A stretch of 40,853 nucleotides of DNA from an uncultured Erysipelotrichaceae bacterium (GTDB taxonomy: Bacteria > Bacillota_I > Bacilli_A > RF39 > UBA660), in the NCBI GenBank assembly GCA_902797995.1, contig CADBUX010000009.1, forward strand, positions 1-40,853. Reading direction: 5' to 3'. Made by a program: the position numbers and the translations under genes. Shown here one piece after another: positions 1-6,599 of the stretch (the first letter of the stretch is position 1; the number at the start of each line of letters is the position of its first letter). The notes below the pieces were generated by a model. It was not told the DNA's origin. It saw nothing but the letters and a program-made list of their open reading frames with translations, and ran no database searches.

Positions 1-344
1 TTAGCATTTTGAAATCCAGTTACTTGAGTTTTAATCCATTTCCAATCATAACGATATAATTTAGAATTACTCAATCGTAGATTACTACTAAATGGTTCAT
101 TACCAAAAAGAACAATAGCACCATCATCTTTAATCAGTTTAGAGAGCTTGTCCCACATCTGATCAAAAGGAATAATCTGATCCCAAGAATATCCAGTCAC
201 TGCATATGGTGGATCAGTTATAATAGCATCAACTTTTATTCCTTGCTCAATAAGATAATCCATTACTTTTAAACAATCACCTTTATATAAGTTACCTAAT
301 CTTGTAGAGTAGTATGGACTACAAGTTTCTAATTTGTCACCTCC
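1..344 (-). CDS. Partial DNA methyltransferase (DPPY motif)
   Basis: The open minus-strand frame runs off the left edge, so only the N-terminal ~110 codons are visible. It reads NLYKGDC...VMDYL, then the catalytic ITDPPY motif (DPPY), then a segment ending in IVLFGNEPF. This is the layout of the beta-type N4-cytosine/N6-adenine methyltransferases common in phages. Motif IV (DPPY) flips and methylates the target amino base, while the FxGxx part of motif I would lie in the missing part. A strong Shine-Dalgarno (AAGGAGG) sits at about 342-348, but no ATG, GTG or TTG follows it in this frame. The first in-frame ATG (261-263) lies after the conserved NLYKGDC stretch. Either a non-standard start is used or the 5' end is damaged. 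It is probably part of the prophage-like segment that follows. Confidence 0.6.
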
Positions 345-396
345 TTATTATATATATTTAGTTTTTTGATAACGAGATCCCTATAAACTCGATAAA

Positions 397-873
397 TTAC
401 TTTATAGCATCAACGAATTTATCAAGACCACTTCTTAAGCAGAACTTAATAATTGCACTTTTCTTAACAATAGTTATATGTTTAGAATAAGTTCTATATT
501 TACTTATAATTTCCTGATCGGTTAATCTATCAATAAAAGTAGCATCAAAGATATTTTTTTCATCTTTATTTAAAGTAGAGTAAGCAGTAAAGTAGCTGTT
601 TAAGAAACTACTCATTTTTTCTTCATCTCTCATATTTTTGATAATTATGCTTTCTATTTTTGAACTAGTATTCCTTTGCGAAGAACCATATTTTTCCCCA
701 TACGATGCGATAGATGTAGAATTATAATTGAAACCATTTTCCAAAGTTAGTAGGAAGTTCTCGACAATATCGAGTGTTATAAATATTAGTTCTTTGAATT
801 TTTCAATTGGATACTGATTAGCAACATAGTCTGTTAAAAATTCAGTTCTTCTTTTTCTCATATAGACCTCCAT
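397..873 (-). CDS. ArpU/sigma-like phage-type transcriptional regulator
   Basis: The 158-residue protein is basic and helical. Its C-terminal third (about residues 100-155: LNKDEKNIFDATF...LTDQEIISKYRTYSKHITIVKKSAIIKF) looks like a sigma-70 region 4 or ArpU/RinA type helix-turn-helix, where a DQEI helix and a basic recognition helix follow a LNKDEK lead-in. In Gram-positive phages proteins of this size and build switch on late genes. That role is inferred, because the similarity is by pattern only. The start is the ATG after TGGAGGTCTAT; another ATG follows four codons later. A terminator-like hairpin lies immediately upstream with no room for a promoter of its own, so expression probably depends on readthrough from the promoter at 1081-1109. 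Confidence 0.45.
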   Translation of the reverse strand: MEVYMRKRRTEFLTDYVANQYPIEKFKELIFITLDIVENFLLTLENGFNYNSTSIASYGEKYGSSQRNTSSKIESIIIKNMRDEEKMSSFLNSYFTAYSTLNKDEKNIFDATFIDRLTDQEIISKYRTYSKHITIVKKSAIIKFCLRSGLDKFVDAIK

Positions 874-880
874 TTCTTAC

Positions 881-924
881 AAAATAAAAAGAGAGCAGTG
901 ACTAAAAAAAGTCAGTTTGCTCTC
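881..924 (-). terminator. Terminator/attenuator hairpin before the ArpU-like gene
   Basis: The stem GAGAGCA (891-897) pairs with TGCTCTC (918-924). An inner TGAC/GTCA extension pairs inside it, and a T-rich tail (TTTTTATTTT in RNA sense) follows. The hairpin overlaps the stop of a 36-codon ORF and ends 8 bases before the next gene's start, so it can act as an attenuator for 397-873. Confidence 0.6.
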
Positions 925-1022
925 ATGCACACATTAACACTACTATATAAAGATAGAGGGGAAAAATCTACTAGGACATTTTGTTGTAAGTTAGAATTAT
1001 TATAATAGTTAATCCAAATCAT
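912..1022 (-). CDS. Possible 36-residue leader peptide
   Basis: The ORF starts at ATG (1020-1022), 10 bases after a GAGGGGG Shine-Dalgarno-like sequence. It encodes a 36-residue peptide beginning MIWINYYNN and ending NVCMRAN, and its stop lies inside the downstream terminator stem. The ribosome-binding GAGGGG (1033-1039) can pair with CCCCTC inside the ORF (956-961), which could control its translation. No family is recognised. Position and structure fit a regulatory leader; a chance ORF is possible. Confidence 0.35.
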   Translation of the reverse strand: MIWINYYNNSNLQQNVLVDFSPLSLYSSVNVCMRAN

Positions 1023-1080
1023 ATTACTCAATCCCCCTCAAGTATTACGATAGAAAACTCCTTTTAAATACTTGGTTCCT

Positions 1081-1109
1081 ATAATAGCATTAGGGTTTTT
1101 TCAAGTCAA
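1081..1109 (-). promoter_or_regulatory. Sigma-A-type promoter
   Basis: TTGACT (1104-1109) and TATTAT (1081-1086) are separated by exactly 17 bases on the minus strand. It would transcribe the 36-codon ORF, the hairpin and then the ArpU-like gene. Confidence 0.6.
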
Positions 1110-1127
1110 TTCCCAATTCGTGGAATA

Positions 1128-1152
1128 AATAAAAAAAGGATATTTAAATCCT
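1128..1152 (-). terminator. Terminator after the XRE gene
   Basis: Stem AGGAT (1137-1141)/ATCCT (1148-1152), with a run of seven T in RNA sense. It lies about 110 bases beyond the stop of the XRE-type gene. The short stem makes it a weak candidate. Confidence 0.45.
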
Positions 1153-1258
1153 CTCCTTATAGTTATGACTCATTATAATCATTTTATCCCTTGACTTTTG
1201 AAAAATCAAACACTTTATATGATAAGTTATAAACTCTTTATAAACTCTAAATGTTGAT

Positions 1259-1531
1259 TTAGCCTTGTTTTACAAAGTCTTCTGAAGTTTCGTAGATTAA
1301 AATATCGTCAATTTCACAATCTAAAATATAACAAAATTTAGCAAGAATTTCTGATGTAAATGCATAATTCTCACCATTATAATACTTCTTAACAATTTCA
1401 TATTTTACATTTGCAAGTTTGCTCATAGTACTAATTGAAATGCCTTTTTTATCCATAAGCTCATTTAATTTAAGTTTAACATTTCCGAAATTAGTTTTAT
1501 AATCTATTTCCTTAATACCCATGATACCCAT
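1259..1531 (-). CDS. XRE/Cro-like helix-turn-helix protein
   Basis: The 90-residue protein carries one Cro/CI-type helix-turn-helix at about residues 17-80. LKLNELMDKKGISISTMSKLA is followed by a recognition helix (VKYEIVKKYYNG) and then ILAKFCYILDCEIDDIL, the usual closing motif of the small YozG/HTH_26-like group of phage- and plasmid-borne repressors. It should bind operator DNA as a dimer. The start has AAAGGA seven bases upstream; a second ATG three codons later is possible. A terminator-like hairpin sits between its probable promoter (about 1625) and its start, suggesting attenuation. The function as a phage or element repressor is inferred from type and neighbours. Confidence 0.75.
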   Translation of the reverse strand: MGIMGIKEIDYKTNFGNVKLKLNELMDKKGISISTMSKLANVKYEIVKKYYNGENYAFTSEILAKFCYILDCEIDDILIYETSEDFVKQG

Positions 1532-1545
1532 CCTTTCTTGAAACT

Positions 1546-1589
1546 AAAAAAAGAGCAGTACTACCAAAAAATTATGGATAATACTGCTC
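1546..1589 (-). terminator. Terminator/attenuator hairpin before the XRE gene
   Basis: Stem GAGCAGTA (1553-1560) pairs perfectly with TACTGCTC (1582-1589), followed by seven T in RNA sense. It lies only ~15 bases before the XRE gene start and downstream of an extended -10 promoter, so it is placed as an attenuator. Confidence 0.65.
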
Positions 1590-1593
1590 CCAT
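1561..1593 (-). CDS. Possible 10-residue leader peptide
   Basis: The ORF MGAVLSIIFW followed by TAG lies inside the attenuator hairpin; the stop falls in the loop side. No good Shine-Dalgarno is near its ATG. It is recorded because ribosome occupancy here would disrupt the terminator. It may be chance. Confidence 0.2.
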   Translation of the reverse strand: MGAVLSIIFW

Positions 1594-1624
1594 ATAAGTT
1601 TAAATATTTTTTACTACCTTAATC

Positions 1625-1633
1625 ATTATATCA
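1625..1633 (-). promoter_or_regulatory. Extended -10 promoter element
   Basis: TGATATAAT on the minus strand (TG at 1632-1633, TATAAT at 1625-1630) is a consensus extended -10. No convincing -35 is seen. It would start a transcript leading through the 1546-1589 hairpin into the XRE gene. Confidence 0.4.
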
Positions 1634-1702
1634 CATAATTCGACAATTTTATAAAAAAAATAACTATCCACATCAGAATAGTCAAAACTTTACGAATTAG
1701 TA

Positions 1703-2095
1703 TTATATAATTTCGATCAAATGAGTAAAAAAATCATTTATAGTTGAAAAGTTAATTTTATCAAGATAATCCAAGAATAGTGAATGAATATCTTTTTTGT
1801 TTAATGATCTATCAATAGTTATTTCTAATAGATCATCATCCTTATTTATATATAGCTTAAGAAAATAATAATTTTTCATTTCATAATCCAGTTTGTTCGT
1901 GGCATCTTTCTTTTTTTCAGGAATTGATTTTTCATAAGTAAATAAGTTTAAAGTATATGAATCCTTATTAATAGTATGGTGATCAATAGCAAAATCACTA
2001 ATACTTTTATTATTAGTTTCAGAGTCTACAAAAACATTAGTAATTGAATTTTTTTTACTTTGAATTATTGATTTTAACTTATTAAAATTATCCAT
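1703..2095 (-). CDS. Hypothetical protein, 130 aa
   Basis: No family is recognised. The 130-residue protein is charged and rich in Lys, Asp and Asn, with no signal peptide or membrane segment. A middle stretch of alternating hydrophobic residues (YYFLKLYINKDDDLLEITIDRS) suggests a small alpha/beta fold. The ATG follows CAGGTGGTTAGTT, a weak but acceptable ribosome-binding site. It lies in the accessory segment between the XRE gene and another unknown gene, on the same strand and spaced 45 bases from the latter, so the two may share a transcript. A role in the mobile element is only a guess. Confidence 0.5.
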   Translation of the reverse strand: MDNFNKLKSIIQSKKNSITNVFVDSETNNKSISDFAIDHHTINKDSYTLNLFTYEKSIPEKKKDATNKLDYEMKNYYFLKLYINKDDDLLEITIDRSLNKKDIHSLFLDYLDKINFSTINDFFTHLIEII

Positions 2096-2140
2096 AACTA
2101 ACCACCTGTAAAAACATTATAACACACTACAAAAAATATA

Positions 2141-2461
2141 TTACATTTCTTTATTATTATTTTCACTTTTTTTATTTTTATTCCTTTTTAGCTTATTTAA
2201 TAATCTATCTTTTTTATATTTTATAATGTCATCCTTATAATATATATACTGGCATATAAGACTTGTATCTGCAAAATCCACATCCTCGTATTTATCTTTA
2301 GGTTCAACATACGAAATTAAATGTCTTTTAAATTGTGCCATTTCTTCTTCAATATCATCAGGTAAAGATCCACAATATTTTCCTTCTAATGCATCAAGTG
2401 TTTGTAATATAACAAACATACCTTCATGAATCTCGTGGTTATCATAAACATATTTACTCAT
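2141..2461 (-). CDS. Hypothetical protein, 106 aa
   Basis: No family is recognised. The protein is acidic over its first ~70 residues (EIHEGMFVILQTLDALEG...DDIEEEMAQFKRHL) and ends in a strongly basic, low-complexity tail of Lys and Asn. There is no signal peptide or membrane segment. The start ATG has a good ribosome-binding site (GAGGTGATTTTATT). It is co-oriented with its downstream neighbour at 1703-2095 and separated from the lipoprotein gene upstream by a terminator. Small proteins of this type are frequent in Gram-positive phages and conjugative elements, but nothing assigns a function. Confidence 0.5.
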   Translation of the reverse strand: MSKYVYDNHEIHEGMFVILQTLDALEGKYCGSLPDDIEEEMAQFKRHLISYVEPKDKYEDVDFADTSLICQYIYYKDDIIKYKKDRLLNKLKRNKNKKSENNNKEM

Positions 2462-2523
2462 AATAAAATCACCTCGTGTGTGATGTTAACTCTTAATAAT
2501 AATTAAAGCAAGTCATTTACAAT

Positions 2524-2549
2524 AAAAAAAGAGTAGAAGTTATCTACTC
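2524..2549 (-). terminator. Rho-independent terminator of the lipoprotein gene
   Basis: Stem GAGTAGA (2531-2537)/TCTACTC (2543-2549), loop of five, followed in RNA sense by seven T. It lies 34 bases beyond the lipoprotein stop. Confidence 0.75.
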
Positions 2550-2582
2550 AAAAAACATAATATCTTAATCTTCCGACTCCTT

Positions 2583-3125
2583 TTATTTATCTAATTTAAT
2601 ATATTCATCTCCAGTATAATAATATATATTCTTATCTTTTAAATCCGAATAATAATTCTTTACTTCTTTAATCAATCCATCATCTTTCCATTGATAATTT
2701 ATTACTTTGTTTTCAATATCATCAGGGTACATTTCTTTAATTGATGAAGCATATTCATTACCATCTTTAGGTATTTCATATTTTACTACTTTATTATCAT
2801 TTAATTCAAAAGTAAACTTATATGGCATTGAGCTTCCAGATCCACTTATTATCTTATTATCTACTACATAATATGATTCTTCTGATATCCACATATAAGC
2901 ATATCTATAATTATCATCTTCCGTTATACCAAACCCATTGTAATCAATAAACATTTTATACCTATCTTCATTCTTCTCTGGATTTGTATCATTATCAATA
3001 ATATATTGAACTGCAGTATCATATAAATGTTCATTATCAGTTATATAATTTTCTTTATTACTGCAACCTGTAATTATAAATAAACTTACGATCACCATTA
3101 AACATAAAAATATTTTCTTTTTCAT
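2583..3125 (-). CDS. Putative lipoprotein, 180 aa
   Basis: The N-terminus is a clear lipoprotein signal: MKKK, a hydrophobic stretch, and a lipobox (ITGC) at residues 18-21. The mature protein would begin at Cys21, be lipidated by Lgt, be cleaved by LspA and stay anchored outside the membrane. The rest is soluble, acidic and Tyr-rich (YNGFGITEDDNYRYAYMWIS...), with no recognised domain. The start has only a weak ribosome-binding site (GGTGAATAT). It is monocistronic: a terminator follows and about 240 bases without a clear gene precede it. It could be an immunity- or conversion-type gene of the element, but that is speculation. Confidence 0.7.
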   Translation of the reverse strand: MKKKIFLCLMVIVSLFIITGCSNKENYITDNEHLYDTAVQYIIDNDTNPEKNEDRYKMFIDYNGFGITEDDNYRYAYMWISEESYYVVDNKIISGSGSSMPYKFTFELNDNKVVKYEIPKDGNEYASSIKEMYPDDIENKVINYQWKDDGLIKEVKNYYSDLKDKNIYYYTGDEYIKLDK

Positions 3126-3362
3126 ATATTCACCTTCTATTTAAATTATACCATATTCTTTTACTTTTTAATATACTCGTAATATTACTATTTTGCGAAT
3201 TATTAATCATAATATTTTATCACACACAAAACACATATAAAATGTGTTTAAAAATAAGTGTCAGAGTGTTACAAGTCAGTACTCTAATTCCTCACAAAAA
3301 TGAGTATATTTTAACCTATTTTTTATTATTTTTCTTTCTTTTTTACTAAAACTTGCAAGATC
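3126..3362. other. Non-coding stretch between lipoprotein and small-gene cluster
   Basis: Very AT-rich. It contains a perfect 8-bp hairpin AAACACAT (3229-3236)/ATGTGTTT (3242-3249) without a T tail. The reading frame of the 30-codon ORF at 3363-3455 continues open past its TGA for about 24 more codons (to about 3288). Nothing else was recognised. Confidence 0.4.
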
Positions 3363-3455
3363 TCATTTGCTAAAAAGTCCCATTTTATAAGCGTTTAAGC
3401 AATGTACAGTATAAATACAAGGCAGGCAGTTTATATTAGTTTTATTTTCATTCAT
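3363..3455 (-). CDS. Possible 30-residue Cys-rich peptide, maybe truncated
   Basis: The ATG overlaps the end of the 94-aa gene (ATGAATGA arrangement), so translation could be coupled. The peptide has Cys at INCLPCIY and VHC, a CxxC...C pattern seen in many short zinc-binding peptides of phages and conjugative elements. It ends at TGA, but the same frame stays open for about 24 more Lys-rich codons (SFSKKERKIIKNR...CEELEY). The gene may have been interrupted by a point mutation. No function can be assigned. Confidence 0.35.
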   Translation of the reverse strand: MNENKTNINCLPCIYTVHCLNAYKMGLFSK

Positions 3456-3732
3456 TTATATCACCTACTTTTTTTATTATATGTGCAGTAATCATACAAT
3501 AATTATAAGAATTTATTGTTATTATAATATCATCTATTTCACAATAATAATTCTTTCCTTTTTTATATATTATTGAATTTTTATCTTGTATTTTATTTTT
3601 TAAATAATCAACAACATCATTATCTATTTGTAATTTGTTTTTTATTCTTTCTATACCTAGTTTCGTTGTATGTATTTTATTTATATTATAAACCAATTCA
3701 TTTTGACTCTTAAAGATTTTTCTCTTTATCAC
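3448..3732 (-). CDS. Hypothetical protein, 94 aa
   Basis: No family is recognised. The protein is small, basic and rich in Ile, Lys and Asn; the C-terminal half has alternating hydrophobic residues (YYCEIDDIIITINSYNYCMITAHII), suggesting a beta hairpin. The start is GTG and overlaps the stop of the upstream 144-aa gene (TAGTG), so the two are translationally coupled and probably work together. Its own 3' end overlaps the possible Cys-rich peptide. In the RelE/ParE-like context, a small basic protein ending in a beta-rich segment behind an acidic partner would resemble a toxin-antitoxin pair, but no motif supports this. Confidence 0.5.
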   Translation of the reverse strand: MIKRKIFKSQNELVYNINKIHTTKLGIERIKNKLQIDNDVVDYLKNKIQDKNSIIYKKGKNYYCEIDDIIITINSYNYCMITAHIIKKVGDINE

Positions 3733-4166
3733 TAATTATCTTGTTTTTTCTTTAATAAAGCTTTAATTGTTTCAATTTTTTCTAATAGTTCTCTTTTATT
3801 GTTTTCTATTTCTTCTCTATCTTCATCTTCAAAATCTTCCCACATTGCCCATTCAGTAATATTATCTTTTATTTGTTCTATGAAACTTGATATTATCTGT
3901 TCTTTACTTATATCAAAACTATAAAAATCAGTTTTGTTATTTTCATGGATAATATAGGTTTTTAATTCTGAATAAATATTTACTTCTCCATATGCTTCTA
4001 AATGCAAATATAGACAGAATGGCATTTCTTCTTTTAATGATAATATACTATTGTTAACTATGTCAAAAGGAACATTAGTTATATAAGATGCAGTACAATT
4101 AAAATCTCCGATGGTTATATTTACCCAACCAGAGTCTGGAATTCCTAAAACAGTTTTTTCTTTCAT
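3732..4166 (-). CDS. Hypothetical protein, 144 aa
   Basis: No family is recognised. The first ~100 residues look like a mixed alpha/beta domain with a distinctive GIPDSGWVNITIGDFNCTASYITNVPF start. The C-terminal ~40 residues are a highly charged helix (WEDFEDEDREEIENNKRELLEKIETIKALL) likely to form a coiled coil. There is no signal peptide. It is the first gene of a coupled pair with the 94-aa gene (TAGTG overlap). A terminator of the nfo transcript lies just upstream, so a promoter must sit in the short gap before it. It marks the edge between accessory and core segments. Confidence 0.5.
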   Translation of the reverse strand: MKEKTVLGIPDSGWVNITIGDFNCTASYITNVPFDIVNNSILSLKEEMPFCLYLHLEAYGEVNIYSELKTYIIHENNKTDFYSFDISKEQIISSFIEQIKDNITEWAMWEDFEDEDREEIENNKRELLEKIETIKALLKKKQDN

Positions 4167-4194
4167 TATTAGTTCACCACTTTCATTTTATCAC

Positions 4195-4221
4195 AAAAAA
4201 AAGAAGCAGACAAATTGCTTC
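4195..4221 (-). terminator. Terminator of the ffh-nfo transcript
   Basis: Stem GAAGCA (4203-4208)/TGCTTC (4216-4221), with eight T following in RNA sense. Confidence 0.75.
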
Positions 4222-4235
4222 TTCATAGTATTAGA

Positions 4236-4356
4236 TTATTTTTTAAAAATGGCATCGTTCATAGGTACTTTACCTACATATTCGCTTTGACCAAATGCTA
4301 ATATACATAAGAATATTGGTGACAAAATTATCAATAAAAAAGCAATTATTTTTCAT
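4236..4356 (-). pseudogene. Frameshifted 39-codon membrane peptide
   Basis: The frame ending at 4236 encodes a hydrophobic segment (IIAFLLIILSPIFLCIL) followed by AFGQSEYVGKVP, typical of a one-span membrane peptide, but it has no start codon. An ATG at 4354-4356 lies one base out of frame. Removing one A from the run of five A after it would give a continuous 39-codon ORF. It overlaps the end of nfo. Either a real one-base lesion, a sequencing/assembly error in a homopolymer, or a decayed gene explains it. Confidence 0.35.
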
Positions 4357-5221
4357 TAATTACTTTTTCTTTTAAATCCTTGTCAAATTCTTTATTTTTA
4401 ATCATTTCTATTTCTAGTTTATATGGAGCATGTTCATCAACATAGGGTGTTTCTAGTATTTTAGGAATGTTTTCTAGTTTTTTATGATGAATAATTTTGA
4501 TTAAAGCATCAAATCCTAGATATCCAAATCCAATATTTTCATGTCTATCTTTATGGGCTCCAAGAGGATTTTTACTATCATTTATATGAATACATTTTAC
4601 TTTATTTAATAATTCCATGTCTTCAAGTTTTTTTAAGAACGCATCAAAATCGCTCATATCATAACCTGCATCTGATAAGTGACAAGTATCAAGACATATT
4701 CCTATATTTAGATATTTTACGCCATTTATAATAGTTTTTATTTGTTCTAAGGTCTTACCTAACTCTGTACCTTTTCCTGCCATAGTTTCAAGTAATATAT
4801 TTGTCTTAGTAGTGGGAAGTATTTCATTTAAAGCATTAATTATATTCTTTAAACCTAGTTCTTCTCCAAGACCCACATGTGAACCTGGATGAAGCACTAA
4901 TTTTTCTATACCTAGTTCTTCACACCTCTTACATTCTTGCTTTAAGAAGTTTATTGAAAACTGATATTTATTTTCCTCGGAATTAGCAAGATTTATAATA
5001 TATGGAGCGTGTACTATTACATCTTTTATATTAATATTATTTTCTTTCATTTTGTTCCATGCTTTAATAGTTAAATCCTTGCTTAGAGGAATCCTATTAG
5101 TGTTTTGAGGAGCTCCAGTATAGAACATAAATGTTGTGCTTCCATATGATAATGCTTCATCAAGTGAACCTAAAAGTTGGGTATCTTTTTTAAATGATAC
5201 ATGTGACCCTATTTTTAACAT
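4346..5221 (-). CDS. nfo: Endonuclease IV (AP endonuclease)
   Basis: The 291-residue protein matches the AP endonuclease 2 family along its length. Endonuclease IV cleaves DNA 5' of abasic sites in base excision repair and binds three zinc ions in a TIM barrel. Visible metal-binding motifs are GSHVS at residues 5-9, VIVHAPYIINLA, LVLHPGSHVG, LLETMAGKG, CLDTCH and HINDSKNPLGAHKDRHENIG. The N-terminal MLKIGSHVSF is canonical. It lies 11 bases downstream of ffh and is probably co-transcribed with it. The extreme C-terminus overlaps the broken membrane peptide. Assignment is firm from the motifs. Confidence 0.95.
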   Translation of the reverse strand: MLKIGSHVSFKKDTQLLGSLDEALSYGSTTFMFYTGAPQNTNRIPLSKDLTIKAWNKMKENNINIKDVIVHAPYIINLANSEENKYQFSINFLKQECKRCEELGIEKLVLHPGSHVGLGEELGLKNIINALNEILPTTKTNILLETMAGKGTELGKTLEQIKTIINGVKYLNIGICLDTCHLSDAGYDMSDFDAFLKKLEDMELLNKVKCIHINDSKNPLGAHKDRHENIGFGYLGFDALIKIIHHKKLENIPKILETPYVDEHAPYKLEIEMIKNKEFDKDLKEKVINEK

Positions 5222-5232
5222 AACTCATCTCC

Positions 5233-6540
5233 TTAAAATGGCATTTTAAAGTTACCATTTGCCATTTGTTTCATCATTTTTCTACTTTGTTCAAATTGAT
5301 TTAATAGTCTGTTTACTTCTTGGACAGATCTTCCGCTACCTAAAGCAACACGCTGTTTTCTACTTGCTTTCATTATCTCTGGATTTCGTCTTTCTTCTTT
5401 TGTCATAGAAAGTATTATAGCTTCAACATGAGCAAGATCTTTTGGATCTATATTTATATTATTAAGACCCATTTTTTTAGCACCGGGAATCATCTTTAAA
5501 ATACTTTCTAGTGAACCTAGTTTTTTAATTTGTTTCATTTGAGAAAGAAAGTCTTCTAAATCATACTTACCACTTCTCATCTTTTTTAATGATTTTTCGG
5601 CTTCTTTTTCATCAATTACTTCATTTGCTTTATCTACTAAAGATAATACATCTCCCATTCCTATAATACGTGATGCCATTCTATCAGGAAAAAATGCATC
5701 AAGGCCATCAAGTTTTTCAGAAGTTCCTATAAACTTAATTGGAACATTAGTTAAATGACGAACAGATAATGCTACTCCTCCACGAGTATCACCATCAAGT
5801 TTTGTAAGAATAACTCCAGTAAGTTCAAGATTTTCATTGAATCCTGTTATTACATTAATAGCATCTTGCCCCATCATAGCATCTATTACTAGAAGTGTTT
5901 CCTCAGGTTTTATTTCTTCTTTTATGTTTTTTAACTCATCCATTAATTCTTCATCTATATGAAGACGACCTGCAGTATCTATTAAAACATAATCATAACC
6001 ATTTTCTTTAGCATATAAAAGAGCATTTTTACTTATCTCTACAGGACTCGCTTTACCTTCTTCATATACTTCGATATTTAATTCTTTACCTATTTGTTTT
6101 AATTGATCTATCGCTGCCGGGCGATATACATCACAAGCTACTAAAAGTGGTTTTTTGGAGTGTTTTTTTCTTAAAAAGTTAGCAAGTTTTCCTATTGTTG
6201 TAGTTTTACCTGAGCCTTGCAGCCCTACAAGCATAAGACAAGCAGGATTACCAACGATATTAAGTGGTGCTGCTTCTCCCCCAAGAAGCTCTTCTAATTC
6301 ATCACGAATAATACCTACAAACATTTCTCCAGGTGTTAGACTTTTCTTTACTTCTTCTCCCAAAGCTTTTTCTTTTACTTTAGAAGTAAATTCACGAACA
6401 ACTTGGTAGTTAACATCGGCTTCAAGAAGAGCTAAGCGAACTTCTCTTAACATTGGATCTATGTTTTCTTCTGTTATTTTTCCATGTCCTTTGATATTTT
6501 TTATTACTTTTTCTAGTCTATCACTTAAGTTTTCAAACAT
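5233..6540 (-). CDS. ffh: Signal recognition particle protein Ffh (SRP54)
   Basis: This GTPase binds the signal sequence and 4.5S RNA, then delivers ribosomes to FtsY at the membrane. The order is N domain (1-90), G domain with GLQGSGKTTT at about 106-115, DTAGRLH, and TKLDGDTRGG, and an M domain from about residue 300 with MIPGAKKMG and the RKQRVALGSGRSVQEVNRLL RNA-binding helix-turn-helix. Length 435 is a little short of the usual 440-455 because the methionine-rich tail is brief. Start ATG follows GGTGATATAA. It heads a two-gene unit with nfo. Assignment is secure. Confidence 0.97.
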   Translation of the reverse strand: MFENLSDRLEKVIKNIKGHGKITEENIDPMLREVRLALLEADVNYQVVREFTSKVKEKALGEEVKKSLTPGEMFVGIIRDELEELLGGEAAPLNIVGNPACLMLVGLQGSGKTTTIGKLANFLRKKHSKKPLLVACDVYRPAAIDQLKQIGKELNIEVYEEGKASPVEISKNALLYAKENGYDYVLIDTAGRLHIDEELMDELKNIKEEIKPEETLLVIDAMMGQDAINVITGFNENLELTGVILTKLDGDTRGGVALSVRHLTNVPIKFIGTSEKLDGLDAFFPDRMASRIIGMGDVLSLVDKANEVIDEKEAEKSLKKMRSGKYDLEDFLSQMKQIKKLGSLESILKMIPGAKKMGLNNINIDPKDLAHVEAIILSMTKEERRNPEIMKASRKQRVALGSGRSVQEVNRLLNQFEQSRKMMKQMANGNFKMPF

Positions 6541-6564
6541 TTATATCACCATTTAAATTGTATC

Positions 6565-6599
6565 AAAAAAAGAAAAAAAAAGAAAGAACTATTGTTCTT
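6565..6599 (-). terminator. Terminator at the end of the DUF6512-like gene
   Basis: Stem AAGAAC (6584-6589)/GTTCTT (6594-6599), loop of four, then a long T-rich tail in RNA sense. It overlaps the stop codon of the upstream gene. Confidence 0.6.

Noticed and set aside
3288-3362. UGA recoded as Trp
   Set aside because: Trp in many clear proteins (thioredoxin WCGPC, SOD MWEH) is TGG, and genes end normally at TGA, so the standard code applies.
3448-4166. Toxin-antitoxin pair
   Set aside because: Coupled small genes fit the layout but no toxin or antitoxin motif is visible; left as hypothetical.
6155-6409. Plus-strand ORF inside ffh
   Set aside because: Fully antisense to a strongly conserved gene; no family or ribosome-binding site.
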